Shown here: piece by piece, positions 25,612 through 34,229 of the stretch
Layout: each line of letters opens with the position of its first letter
Position numbering within the stretch: position 1 is the stretch's first letter
Origin: Myroides odoratus
GTDB taxonomy: Bacteria; Bacteroidota; Bacteroidia; Flavobacteriales; Flavobacteriaceae
DNA length: 64,000 nucleotides
Reading direction: 5' to 3'
Assembly (NCBI RefSeq): GCF_001549985.1
Contig: NZ_LROZ01000005.1
Location: 967-64,966, forward strand
Program-made: the position numbers and the translations under genes
The notes under the pieces: model-generated
Told to the model about the DNA's origin: nothing
The model's database searches: none
The model's input: only the letters and a program-made list of their open reading frames with translations

Positions 25612-26103
25612 CTAATTAAAAATGATCCAGATGGACACCACACAAAACAACATAAAGCCCGTAAACAAAACATAGTTTTGATACTGATTGACAGTTAAGG
25701 GTTCAGTCCCCGAGAGTTTGATTAATCCAATAATCGTTGAAAAAGTCAATACAACAATCAAGACGAGACTAAATCCATTAAATCCAGATGACAAAAGGGA
25801 GGAGTAATCGCGCTTTTCCGTTTTCACACGGACCACTTGTTTATACAAAGTCGTTCGATTTAAAACAACAACATCTTCTTTGACAAAATCCTGGTCTAAA
25901 GAAAACTCCGTTCCCTTATCGGTATAAAAATGATAACCGGTAACCGTGTTGCTTTTGCCTTGTTTGATGAGGCTATAGGCCACTATTGTTTCCTCAGACT
26001 CCTGATAAGGAAACAAGAATAAATCGACAAAAACCATACTGACTGCAAAGAGAATGGCGACCAATCCCCAAACTACGTATCTTCTATTTTTAATATCAAA
26101 CAT
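25612..26103 (-). CDS. Hypothetical membrane protein with three predicted helices
   Basis: 163 residues, not recognised. A hydrophobic helix at about 10-32, a beta-rich extracytoplasmic-looking segment (about 40-95, TGYHFYTDKGTEFSLDQDFV), then two hydrophobic helices (about 108-128 and 142-162). Full start and stop codons, no competing gene, and it faces a shared terminator. It might be an envelope sensor or accessory protein, but nothing in the context supports a specific role. Confidence 0.7.
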   Translation of the reverse strand: MFDIKNRRYVVWGLVAILFAVSMVFVDLFLFPYQESEETIVAYSLIKQGKSNTVTGYHFYTDKGTEFSLDQDFVKEDVVVLNRTTLYKQVVRVKTEKRDYSSLLSSGFNGFSLVLIVVLTFSTIIGLIKLSGTEPLTVNQYQNYVLFTGFMLFCVVSIWIIFN

Positions 26104-26303
26104 GATTATACCCCGACTGGAGAGTTAAATGCGTCTTTCTTTTCATTGCTCAAATCTTAAAAACGGTTAAATCAACTCCTATTATACAATTGAAAACTCA
26201 CTATATGTTAAAGTTTTTAAAAATAGTAATTAATCGTTCAAAAACACCCAAAATAATCAAATTTTTATTTGTATATTTAAAGTAATAAAAACACACAAAT
26301 TGT

Positions 26304-26492
26304 ATGGAAAGATTTTTTAGAACGATCCGTTTTAAAGACCTACAAGAGCAGGATGTTGATACAACCCAATCGGTAGGCGAAAACTTAAATTATCCACTAA
26401 GTGAGGCTGATATGCCAGCTGGACTGTACGTAGATTTAGAAGAGGAAGAAATAGATTATTACGATGAGTACGCAGAGCACCTTGGAATTTAA
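26304..26492 (+). CDS. Small acidic hypothetical protein
   Basis: 62 residues, not recognised. A basic N-terminal helix (MERFFRTIRFKDLQEQ) is followed by a strongly acidic tail (LEEEEIDYYDEYAEHLGI). It has clean boundaries, a plausible start and a strong hairpin terminator 10 bp downstream, which argues for a real gene. No promoter box of the TAnnTTTG type was found with confidence. Confidence 0.62.
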   Translation: MERFFRTIRFKDLQEQDVDTTQSVGENLNYPLSEADMPAGLYVDLEEEEIDYYDEYAEHLGI

Positions 26493-26501
26493 GCACATAG
26501 G

Positions 26502-26561
26502 ATCTTGTAACTGATTATTCGTTTTTGACAAAAAAACAACAATCAATTACAAGATTTTTTA
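26502..26561 (+). terminator. Terminator after the 62-residue acidic protein gene
   Basis: ATCTTGTAACTGATT (26502-26516) and AATCAATTACAAGAT (26541-26555) pair over 15 bp with one mismatch, loop 24 nt, followed by TTTTTT. Confidence 0.8.
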
Positions 26562-26672
26562 TTTTTAACTATTTTCTTCTTTTTAACTAGCTTTTGTAGT
26601 TTTAATTCAAGCTAGACAGTAAAGAACACTTTCTTATTTTTTGACGTTGAACAAAACATCAGTCAAAAAAAC

Positions 26673-26861
26673 TTATACGCGTCCTTTTAAGGCATTAAAT
26701 ACCCAAGCAATGGCTAAGAAGCCAACTCCAACTGCTGCGAATCCCCAGCCTGCTATTTCGTAGTATTTTAATGTGCCCAGGGCAATCAATACAATTCCCA
26801 TCAAAATCATAATTAAGGTTGCATACCCTAATATTTTATTCTTATTCAAATTATTCGCCAT
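26673..26861 (-). CDS. Small two-helix membrane protein (CAL67264-like)
   Basis: 62 residues: MANNLNKNKILGYATLIM start, helices at about 13-30 and 37-56, and the end AIAWVFNALKGRV. This pattern resembles a conserved short flavobacterial membrane protein family that I recall as CAL67264; the assignment is from memory and not firm. It lies 10 bp downstream of holA on the same strand, so it is probably co-transcribed with it. Confidence 0.75.
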   Translation of the reverse strand: MANNLNKNKILGYATLIMILMGIVLIALGTLKYYEIAGWGFAAVGVGFLAIAWVFNALKGRV

Positions 26862-26871
26862 TTCCTCTGTT

Positions 26872-27876
26872 TTAATTAAAGATCTTCATCAACATTTCTT
26901 TCAACAAATCGCCTTGTGGCAATTGTGCTGCTCCTACTCCTTTTCCTTTTAAATCTACCTCTTTCAGGTGAGCAATAATTTGACTTACTCGCCTCATCGG
27001 ATAGGTTTTAAAACCCAATTCGTAATCTTTTATTGCGTACTGTACGATTTTTAACTGTCTCATCGCGTTCTGCGGTGATTTATCTTGCAGTCCGTGGTAC
27101 AATAGCAACTTAGAGAAATAAGCATAAACAATGCCAATTGTGACAACAAACGGATTATTTTTTGGGTTTTGTGCAAAGTGGTTTGCTATTTTATACGCTT
27201 GTAATTGATTTCGATCGACAATCGCTTTCATCAATTCAAAATTATTATAATCCTTACTGATGCCAATATTTTTCTCAATCACCTCAGCCGTAATAGGCTG
27301 TCCTTTGGGTAAAACAAGAGTCAATTTATCTAATTCTTTGACAATCTTAGATAAGTCATTCCCCAAAAACTCGATCAGCATCGCAGCCGATTTTGGATCA
27401 ATACTATAGCCGCGTTTGGCTACTGTTTGTTGCAACCACCCTTCTAGCTTATAATCTTTCAAGCGATTACTTTCAAAAAGCACCGCATGTTTTTGCAAAC
27501 TTTTATATAGCTTTTTGCGCTTGTCAATTGTTTTATACTTATAACAAAATACCAATACAGTTGATGGTTGGGGTTGATTGACATAATCATCCAACTGCTC
27601 AATAGTTTTGGCTAAATCCTGGGCTTCCTTTACAATGATCACTTGTTTTTCTGCCATCAAAGGAAAGCGTTTTGCATTCGATACAATATCTTGAATGGTA
27701 ACATCTCTCCCGTAAAGTATCATCTGATTAAATCCTTTTTCTTCTTCAGTCAAGACATTACTTTCGATATAATCCGCAACATTATCAATGTAATAAGGCT
27801 CATCTCCCATTAAAAAATACACTGGGGCAATGGTCTTATTCTTAATATTCTTTACGATTTCTTTGAGTTGTTCCAA
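26872..27876 (-). CDS. holA: DNA polymerase III subunit delta
   Basis: 334 residues. The N-terminal IAPVYFLMGDEPYYIDNVAD (residues 16-35), VFCYKYKTIDKRKKLYKSLQ near 110 and FPLMAEKQVIIVKEAQDL near 73 are typical of the clamp-loader delta subunit, which opens the beta clamp; the clamp gene dnaN is also in this window. The start is TTG at 27876 because no ATG or GTG gives the conserved N-terminus. Divergent from the HSDR_N gene with only 52 bp between them. Confidence 0.92.
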   Translation of the reverse strand: MEQLKEIVKNIKNKTIAPVYFLMGDEPYYIDNVADYIESNVLTEEEKGFNQMILYGRDVTIQDIVSNAKRFPLMAEKQVIIVKEAQDLAKTIEQLDDYVNQPQPSTVLVFCYKYKTIDKRKKLYKSLQKHAVLFESNRLKDYKLEGWLQQTVAKRGYSIDPKSAAMLIEFLGNDLSKIVKELDKLTLVLPKGQPITAEVIEKNIGISKDYNNFELMKAIVDRNQLQAYKIANHFAQNPKNNPFVVTIGIVYAYFSKLLLYHGLQDKSPQNAMRQLKIVQYAIKDYELGFKTYPMRRVSQIIAHLKEVDLKGKGVGAAQLPQGDLLKEMLMKIFN

Positions 27877-27894
27877 AATATAATTTACTTAAAA

Positions 27895-27924
27895 TTGTAC
27901 TATTCGCTTAAACAAATATCTTTG
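27895..27924 (+). promoter_or_regulatory. Promoter of the HSDR_N gene, predicting a leaderless mRNA
   Basis: TTG at 27895-27897, 19-bp spacer, TATCTTTG at 27917-27924, both perfect. Only four bases (TATT) separate the box from the ATG at 27929, where transcription itself should begin. Confidence 0.75.
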
Positions 27925-27928
27925 TATT

Positions 27929-28387
27929 ATGCAAAGATTAAACTTTCCAGCTTTTAATTTCCGATTCAAAAATAGTGAAAATAAGGTAGCTATTTTTGAT
28001 GTGATCCGTAAAAAATTTATTCTTCTAACTCCTGAAGAGTGGGTACGACAACATGTCGTACACGATTTAATGGAGCATAAAGGATATCCTATTTCGCTTA
28101 TTAGTGTCGAAAAAATTGTCAAGATCAACGGAATGAACAAGCGTTACGATGTTGTAGTCTTTAAACCCAATGGATCAATTGCCATTCTCATTGAATGTAA
28201 GGCTCCTTCGGTTGCCATTACCCAACAGACTTTTGACCAAATTGCGCGCTACAATTTTCAACTGCGCGCAGAACATTTGTACGTAACCAATGGATTGAAT
28301 CACTACTTCTGCCAGATGGATTATGAGAAAGAAAGTTATTTCTTTTTGCCATCGCTACCGAACTACACTACCTTTACAACTGAATAA
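27929..28387 (+). CDS. Stand-alone HSDR_N (type I restriction enzyme R N-terminal-like) domain protein
   Basis: 152 residues. The PD-(D/E)XK-like nuclease core is visible: NKRYDVVVF with the Asp near residue 72, and ILIECKAP with Glu-x-Lys near residue 90, followed by QTFDQIARYNFQL. Sequence LLTPEEWVRQHVVHDLM is characteristic of this Bacteroidota family, which is not linked to a restriction-modification locus. No HsdM/HsdS genes are nearby. It precedes a glycosyltransferase gene by 9 bp and holA lies divergently upstream. A nuclease role is predicted from the residues only. Confidence 0.85.
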   Translation: MQRLNFPAFNFRFKNSENKVAIFDVIRKKFILLTPEEWVRQHVVHDLMEHKGYPISLISVEKIVKINGMNKRYDVVVFKPNGSIAILIECKAPSVAITQQTFDQIARYNFQLRAEHLYVTNGLNHYFCQMDYEKESYFFLPSLPNYTTFTTE

Positions 28388-28396
28388 AAGAGGATT

Positions 28397-29404
28397 ATGG
28401 GGAAACAATTTGCACTAGTTGTCTTAAACTGGAACGGCAAAAAACTTTTAGAAACATTTTTACCTGCCATGGAGCAATTTTCACCACAAGCTAACTTGTA
28501 CGTAGTTGACAATGCTTCTACGGATGGGAGTCAAGCGTTTATTCAGGAGGCATTCCCTACGGTAAAAATCATCCAAAACAACGGAAACTATGGCTATGCA
28601 AAAGGGTACAATGAAGGATTAGCAGATATAACTGAACCCATACTCATTTTAATCAACTCAGACATTGAAGTAACCCCAAACTGGTTAACTCCTATTGCAG
28701 CTTTGTTTGATGCAAATCCAGACCTAGCGATTGTACAACCCAAAATACTCGATTACAAAAACAAGGCGTATTTTGAATATGCAGGAGCGGCAGGAGGTTA
28801 TATTGACAAATATGGCTTCCCTTATTGTAGAGGGCGTATTTTTGATTCTATTGAAAAAGACGAAGGACAATACGATGATGTAGTCGATATTTTTTGGGCG
28901 AGTGGAGCTTGTCTGTGCATTAAAAATGAAGTGTTCCAGGCTTTAAATGGCTTTGATGAAGATTTCTTCGCACACCAAGAAGAAATCGACTTGTGTTGGC
29001 GTGCTCAAAATAGAGGCTATCGCATTCAATATTGTGGTTTCTCAACTGTATACCATGTAGGTGGGGCAACGTTAAACTACAACAATCCAAGAAAAACCTA
29101 CCTCAACTTTCGCAATTCCTTGATGATGTTGTACAAGAATTTACCAGCTCATCACAAGTTTAGTACGATATTCATTCGCCTTTGCCTGGACGGTATTGCA
29201 GGCATTCGTTTTCTGTTGCAATTCAAACCCAAGCATTGTTGGGCGATCATTCGATCGCATTTTGCCTTCTATAAACGCATTCGAAAACTCAAAAATAAAG
29301 TAGAATTCACAAGCATTAACAATTATTTCACAGAAAAATCCGTAATTTTTTCGTACTTTGTACTTAGAAAAAAGAATTTCATTATAATTCGAAACAAACA
29401 ATAA
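28397..29404 (+). CDS. Glycosyltransferase family 2
   Basis: 335 residues. GT-A fold signatures: ALVVLNWNGKKLLE at the N-terminus, VVDNASTDGS near residue 37, NYGYAKGYNEGL near 62, the metal-site ILINSDIEV near 78, and the acceptor-side FAHQEEIDLCWRAQNRGYRI near residue 192. Resembles rhamnosyl- or related transferases acting on surface polysaccharides. The C-terminal ~60 residues are basic and probably membrane-associated. Co-directional with and 9 bp from the HSDR_N gene. Sugar donor and acceptor cannot be told. Confidence 0.92.
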   Translation: MGKQFALVVLNWNGKKLLETFLPAMEQFSPQANLYVVDNASTDGSQAFIQEAFPTVKIIQNNGNYGYAKGYNEGLADITEPILILINSDIEVTPNWLTPIAALFDANPDLAIVQPKILDYKNKAYFEYAGAAGGYIDKYGFPYCRGRIFDSIEKDEGQYDDVVDIFWASGACLCIKNEVFQALNGFDEDFFAHQEEIDLCWRAQNRGYRIQYCGFSTVYHVGGATLNYNNPRKTYLNFRNSLMMLYKNLPAHHKFSTIFIRLCLDGIAGIRFLLQFKPKHCWAIIRSHFAFYKRIRKLKNKVEFTSINNYFTEKSVIFSYFVLRKKNFIIIRNKQ

Positions 29405-29445
29405 ATAATTTTTACTCAGATATGCCAGAATCTCAATGCTTTTGG

Positions 29446-29453
29446 TATATTTG
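29446..29453 (+). promoter_or_regulatory. -7 box of the OmpA-like lipoprotein gene
   Basis: TATATTTG lies 28 bp before the ATG at 29481, which supports that start over an upstream in-frame one at 29436. Confidence 0.55.
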
Positions 29454-29480
29454 ACTCAAAATTCAATCATTTTTTTATTT

Positions 29481-30314
29481 ATGAAAAAAGTAGTTTTAGG
29501 TTTATCAGTTTTGGCTCTTGCACTTACGTCATGTGGTACAAAACAAAAAATTGCTGATTTAGAAGCAAAAAACAAAGAAGTACAAGATTTGTTAAACACT
29601 TGTACAATTCAATTGAACTCTGCACTTGCTGAGAAAAAAGTTTTATCAGACCAAGTACATGATTTAAAGAAAAACACATCTGATTTGATTAGCAACGTAG
29701 GTAACTTAACCATGTTATCTTCAAAAGGGGCTGACAACTTAGAAAAATCTTTAGAAAGTTTAAAAGAAAAAGATTTAAAAATTACAAGATTACAAGACGC
29801 ACTTACTAAGAAAGACTCTGTGACTTTAGCTTTAGTAAAAAGCGTGAAAAAAGAAGTTGGGTTTGACGATCCAGATATTGAAGTTAACGTAGAAAAAGGA
29901 GTTGTATACATTTCAATTGCTGACAAATTGTTATTCAAATCTGCTAGTTACCAAGTAAATGATAAAGCGAAAGCTGTATTAGCAAAAGTAGCTAAAATTG
30001 CAAAAAGCAAACCTGATTTTGAATTAATGGTTGAAGGACACACAGATAACGTGCCTATCAAAAACACAATGTTTGAAGATAACTGGGATTTAAGTGTGAA
30101 AAGAGCAACTTCTATCGTTAGAGTATTACAAAAAGATTTAGGATTAGATCCTAAACAATTAGTAGCTTCAGGACGTGGAGAATATGTGCCTCTAGTTGAC
30201 AATGATACTGCTGAAAACAAAGCAAGAAACAGAAGAACTAGAATCATCTTGATGCCAAAAATCGATCAATTCTATGATATGATCGAAAAAGAAATGAAAG
30301 AAATGAAAAAATAA
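29481..30314 (+). CDS. OmpA-family lipoprotein with coiled coil
   Basis: 277 residues from the ATG at 29481, chosen because MKKVVLGLSVLALALTSC forms a lipoprotein signal with Cys18; the in-frame start at 29436 would bury it and lies before the -7 box. Residues of about 22-110 are a long coiled coil (heptads such as IADLEAKNKEVQDLL). The C-terminal ~125 residues form an OmpA peptidoglycan-binding domain with LMVEGHTDNVPI, NWDLSVKRATSIVRVL and NRRTRIILMPK. It tethers the outer membrane to the cell wall. Single gene with terminator. Confidence 0.94.
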   Translation: MKKVVLGLSVLALALTSCGTKQKIADLEAKNKEVQDLLNTCTIQLNSALAEKKVLSDQVHDLKKNTSDLISNVGNLTMLSSKGADNLEKSLESLKEKDLKITRLQDALTKKDSVTLALVKSVKKEVGFDDPDIEVNVEKGVVYISIADKLLFKSASYQVNDKAKAVLAKVAKIAKSKPDFELMVEGHTDNVPIKNTMFEDNWDLSVKRATSIVRVLQKDLGLDPKQLVASGRGEYVPLVDNDTAENKARNRRTRIILMPKIDQFYDMIEKEMKEMKK

Positions 30315-30333
30315 TCATTTTCTTAATAGTAAT

Positions 30334-30366
30334 AAAAGCCACTTGTTTACACAAGTGGCTTTTTTT
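30334..30366 (+). terminator. Terminator of the OmpA-like lipoprotein gene
   Basis: AAAAGCCACTTGT / ACAAGTGGCTTTT stem, 4-nt loop, T-run, 19 bp after the stop. Confidence 0.94.
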
Positions 30367-30483
30367 ATTTCTTTTTTTCTTTAAAATTAGAAGATTATTT
30401 ATTTGTTTCTTTCTAAGAATATTAGTATTTTATTCTTTTATTTAAACCAACTACTAACCATTTTTTTCATACATACCTAAACT

Positions 30484-31434
30484 ATGAATCGAATTCAAAA
30501 AAACTTTAACAATTTTGATATTATCGGTGATATACATGGTCACAGCAACGATTTAAAAAATTTATTAGGTGCCTTAGGCTACAAGTTAAAAGGCAACTGC
30601 TACCAGCATCCAGAAAGAAAAGTACTCTTTTTAGGCGATTATATTGACCGCGGTGTAAATGTTGTTGAAGTACTAGAGATTATCAAAAATATGGTAGACA
30701 ATGGAGAAGCCATCGCTTTAATGGGAAATCACGAATACAATGCCATTTGTTACAATACCCTAACTGCGGATGGAAGTTATCTGCGCGAACACAGCAAGAA
30801 AAATTTTAATCAACACGCCATTACCATGGCTGCTTTTATGCAAAAACCCAACTTGTATAAAATGTATATTGAATGGTTTAAAACACTTCCACTATATTAT
30901 GAGAATGATTCCTTTCGCGCAATTCACGCTTGTTGGGATGAAGATAGCGTAGCTTATCTTAAAACGCGTCTCTTGGATAATTGCTTGACAACGGATCTTC
31001 TCGAAGAAGCCAATACAGCAGATACTCCTTTGTATCATGCCGTAGAAATTGTATTGAAAGGAAAAGAAATCAACTTACCCAACAATCAATCTTTTATTGA
31101 TAAAGATGGAATCATTCGCCATTCGTTCCGGGTAAAATGGTGGGAAGAACCTCAAAAACCACATACGTTAAGTACGGTAAGTGCTTCTGTAATTAAACAC
31201 TTCACTGATGAAGCAGTAGATGTTCAAGATGTGAATTTCTATACGAAAGAAGCTAAGCCTGTATTCTTTGGGCATTATTGGATGAAAATAAATCCAAATC
31301 GAACACCTGTAATCTTAACTTCAAACACTTGTTGCTTAGATTATAGCGTAGCTAAAAATGGTCATCTGGTTTGCTATCGTTACAGTGGAGAACAAGAGCT
31401 AAATTCCAAAGCTATCAATTTCATCAAGGAATAA
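30484..31434 (+). CDS. Metallophosphoesterase (calcineurin-like)
   Basis: 316 residues. All core motifs are present: DIIGDIHGHSNDL (GDxHG, residues 13-25), VLFLGDYIDRG (GDxxDRG, near 47), IALMGNHEYNA (GNHE, near 79) and the later VFFGHYWM (GH, near 260). The family includes PrpE/ApaH-like diadenosine tetraphosphatases and protein phosphatases; the order and spacing fit the PrpE-like group, but the substrate is not provable here. Convergent with the DUF4421 gene, with only 2 bp between the two stop codons and no hairpin. Confidence 0.9.
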   Translation: MNRIQKNFNNFDIIGDIHGHSNDLKNLLGALGYKLKGNCYQHPERKVLFLGDYIDRGVNVVEVLEIIKNMVDNGEAIALMGNHEYNAICYNTLTADGSYLREHSKKNFNQHAITMAAFMQKPNLYKMYIEWFKTLPLYYENDSFRAIHACWDEDSVAYLKTRLLDNCLTTDLLEEANTADTPLYHAVEIVLKGKEINLPNNQSFIDKDGIIRHSFRVKWWEEPQKPHTLSTVSASVIKHFTDEAVDVQDVNFYTKEAKPVFFGHYWMKINPNRTPVILTSNTCCLDYSVAKNGHLVCYRYSGEQELNSKAINFIKE

Positions 31435-31436
31435 AA

Positions 31437-32411
31437 CTAATAGGTAGAAGGATTCAACAAATCAATCAAGTCATATTGCAAGATTTTTGGATCCTTTTTC
31501 ATTGAAAAACGCTTAGTCAAAAACAAGGAAAAACTCTTATTGGACAACTGGGTGGTATAGCCCTCTACTTTATCAAAGTACATTGCACTTAAGGATGATC
31601 GTATTCCTATTCCCCATCCTTCTCCTTGATAAGCGAGATTGAGTGTACTCGCTATTTGCCCATTCACATAAAACACCGTATTTCTTGTTTGAAGATTTTC
31701 ATCAAAAATGCCATTAATACCCACACTGAAAGAGGGAGAAACCAAAAATTTTTTCCAAAGAACCCAATTGTAAGCATAGCCAACAGTTGGACCAAAACTA
31801 AAACTTCGCCTGTCATTTCCCTGTATTCCTTCAAACAATTCAGGCGTATTTTTAATAACAGTTAAAAAACTAGTTGCTCCGATTAATAGAGCTCCTGCCG
31901 ATTTTTTCTGTATGCTATTTTTGTTATTCGCCGCTCCGATTGAGAATTTATCTGAATTAAACACATATGTAAATCTTCCTCCATACATATTAATTCTCAA
32001 ATCATTAAAGCTAAGATAGGTCTTACTATTTTCATCATAACGATAAAACCCTTTATATTGCTGAAAGTAAAAATCGACCAGAAATTTTTTGCCAACCAAA
32101 TGATATTGTAAATCAACCGTACTACTTTTTCCTTTTTCTTTATCGCGCATTCCCGAAAAACCATGGCGATAACTCAAAGAAGAATTTTTCCAAGAAAAGG
32201 CTAATCCAATGTTTAAAGGTCGATTAGGTTCAAACGTAAACTCCTCTTTTTCTTCTTGATAGTTTAAAGACAAATACTCCTGTGTCAAACTTGTCGATAC
32301 TCCATAGGTATGCTTGTATTTTCCAATATACAACGAATCCACTTGAGCCAAACTACAAGTGCACCAAAGCAAGCTAAAGCTCACTAAAAGTAGGTTCCTT
32401 TTACTCTCCAA
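31437..32411 (-). CDS. DUF4421 family outer-membrane protein
   Basis: 324 residues: signal peptide (1-22, ending CSLAQ), then beta-strand-rich sequence with alternating aromatic residues (SLSYRHGFSGMR; LVDFYFQQYKGFYRYDE). This matches the Bacteroidota DUF4421 family, predicted to form an outer-membrane beta-barrel. Function unknown. It starts 15 bp after the end of the 492-residue membrane protein gene on the same strand, so the two are probably co-expressed. Confidence 0.83.
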   Translation of the reverse strand: MESKRNLLLVSFSLLWCTCSLAQVDSLYIGKYKHTYGVSTSLTQEYLSLNYQEEKEEFTFEPNRPLNIGLAFSWKNSSLSYRHGFSGMRDKEKGKSSTVDLQYHLVGKKFLVDFYFQQYKGFYRYDENSKTYLSFNDLRINMYGGRFTYVFNSDKFSIGAANNKNSIQKKSAGALLIGATSFLTVIKNTPELFEGIQGNDRRSFSFGPTVGYAYNWVLWKKFLVSPSFSVGINGIFDENLQTRNTVFYVNGQIASTLNLAYQGEGWGIGIRSSLSAMYFDKVEGYTTQLSNKSFSLFLTKRFSMKKDPKILQYDLIDLLNPSTY

Positions 32412-32426
32412 TCTCAGGTTGTTTAT

Positions 32427-33905
32427 TTAAGTGAATAATTCTTCTATTTTCTGAATACCATCACGCTGGCAAATAATACGATAACGTTTATATTCCGTAT
32501 GATCTTCATATTCAATCTGGGAGATAAAATTAATATAATAAACTTTATCTGCATAAAATCCAATCACTTGATCATTTTGCTCATCTAAGCTCAGCACCGA
32601 AACTTTGGGATTGTCCATGCGCTGTAACAATCGCGTTAGATTAAATCGAAAAATATCGTGAACACCTTTGAAAAAATAGGTGCTATTCTTCATCATTTCT
32701 CCCCGGTCTAAAGAGACTTTCTTCCGGTATAACAATATTTTTTCATTGTGAATTCTATTTTCAACTTCTAATAAAACGGAGCGATTTCGAATATTGAGAA
32801 TTTCAGAAGGCACTTTTTCATCCGTAATAAAATCAACCGCTTCTTTAATCCATCCTATTTGTTTTCCCTTGATACTTATCGATGTTTTATTGTCAAAGTA
32901 CTTTCCTCCTAATTTACCTGCAAAATAAAAGCGCATCAATTCCTTTATTCGATCTTTGAGCATATACCCCACAACCAAAGCAACAAATAAAGGCATGGTG
33001 AAGTTGCCATATTTTTGTTGAAAAGAAAAGGCGACAACCGTTGCAAAAACCATGGATATTCCTGCAGCAAGACTATAATACACCTGCTGTACAAAAACTC
33101 CATCACTATCTTTTTTTTTATTTGATTCTAAAATTAAATCGGATTCTACGTATTTATTTAGCATGGCATAGCGGTAAATAACAGCTTGATTGGTTGCCTT
33201 TTCATTGGCTTTAATGAAACTATACCCCATATTCTTCATATAGGCCTGCTCTGATAAAATCAATTGTTTCACTTGCTGCTGTAACAATTGAAAACGCTCA
33301 TCTGCTACGAGCATCAATTGATCTAACAATAAAAAACTATAGCGCAATAAGGTATAGGATAAATATTCATCTGCAAAACTGAAATAATTCAAATATTCCT
33401 TCCCTGTTACCGATTCATTTTGGTGTAATTCTTCTTTTAATGCTCTATACTTATCGCGGATGGATATACTCGAATTGACGTAGGTCTGGATTAAATCCGC
33501 ATGTTGATCTTCTGTCACTTGTTTGAATTCAGTAACCGCATTGCGCAAGGCACTTCTAAAAATAGCCATGAACATCTTCAGCTGAAACTCTATTTCATAT
33601 ACATTTATCTCCGTTTCTTCTCTCAACAAATTCTGGGTAGCGGCACTCAAATTATTGTAAGGAATCGCTCCTTCATCCACAATAGCAGCGAGCTTATACA
33701 CAGGCGTAATGAAGCGTACTTTAGATTTTACATCCGAATAAAACTGATCTTTAGAATACGTCATTTTATTCAAATCTAACGTATTAGGCATGAAAATCCA
33801 CGTATTAATTGTAAAATCGCTTTTATGCGGATTTTCCCCCTTAATAAAGCCAACTTTCATTTCTAAAGTATACGCATCATGCGATCGAACTTTGATATCT
33901 AGCAT
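32427..33905 (-). CDS. Hypothetical protein, 492 residues, with a central membrane hairpin
   Basis: Not recognised. The N-terminal ~250 residues are helical and rich in Lys/Glu/Gln (IRDKYRALKEELHQNES), followed by two adjacent transmembrane helices (about 280-320: VYYSLAAGISMVFATVVAFS and MPLFVALVVGYMLK), then a mixed C-terminal domain of about 165 residues (VPSEILNIRNRSVLLEVENR; HDIFRFNLTRLLQRMDN). Both large parts are therefore on the same side of the membrane. A box TAAATTTG (33996-34003, minus) may start transcription of this gene and DUF4421. Intact reading frame, no catalytic motif found. Confidence 0.75.
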   Translation of the reverse strand: MLDIKVRSHDAYTLEMKVGFIKGENPHKSDFTINTWIFMPNTLDLNKMTYSKDQFYSDVKSKVRFITPVYKLAAIVDEGAIPYNNLSAATQNLLREETEINVYEIEFQLKMFMAIFRSALRNAVTEFKQVTEDQHADLIQTYVNSSISIRDKYRALKEELHQNESVTGKEYLNYFSFADEYLSYTLLRYSFLLLDQLMLVADERFQLLQQQVKQLILSEQAYMKNMGYSFIKANEKATNQAVIYRYAMLNKYVESDLILESNKKKDSDGVFVQQVYYSLAAGISMVFATVVAFSFQQKYGNFTMPLFVALVVGYMLKDRIKELMRFYFAGKLGGKYFDNKTSISIKGKQIGWIKEAVDFITDEKVPSEILNIRNRSVLLEVENRIHNEKILLYRKKVSLDRGEMMKNSTYFFKGVHDIFRFNLTRLLQRMDNPKVSVLSLDEQNDQVIGFYADKVYYINFISQIEYEDHTEYKRYRIICQRDGIQKIEELFT

Positions 33906-34229
33906 TTTAATTCTATTTAAAATTACTTTACTCCTACCTGTCTTGTGTAATATTTGAAGATCGTCCTAATAGCTTCTTCACAGCGCAGATTTATACAAAT
34001 TTAATTATAAAAACCACATATTTATACCTTTACCAATTTCAAAGTTTACCTCCCCCCTTTCTTGTCGTATAAAGCAATGCTTCTCTATGCTATTTCAATT
34101 TTCTACTGCTGACTCTACTAATTCCATGTAAAGTTTTTGATTCAATTTCCCCTTAAACAAAAATCTTTACTTATCTTTCAACTCTCATTGGTACTCACTT
34201 TACCTTGAGTTCTAAAAAAACGCAATACT
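33906..34229. other. Divergent intergenic region upstream of rfbA
   Basis: 324 bp with a candidate minus-strand -7 box TAAATTTG at 33996-34003. No gene, repeat or terminator seen; the rfbA promoter was not recognised. Confidence 0.5.

Noticed and set aside
27929..28387. Type I restriction-modification locus
   Set aside because: Only a 152-residue HSDR_N domain is present, without helicase, methylase or specificity genes.
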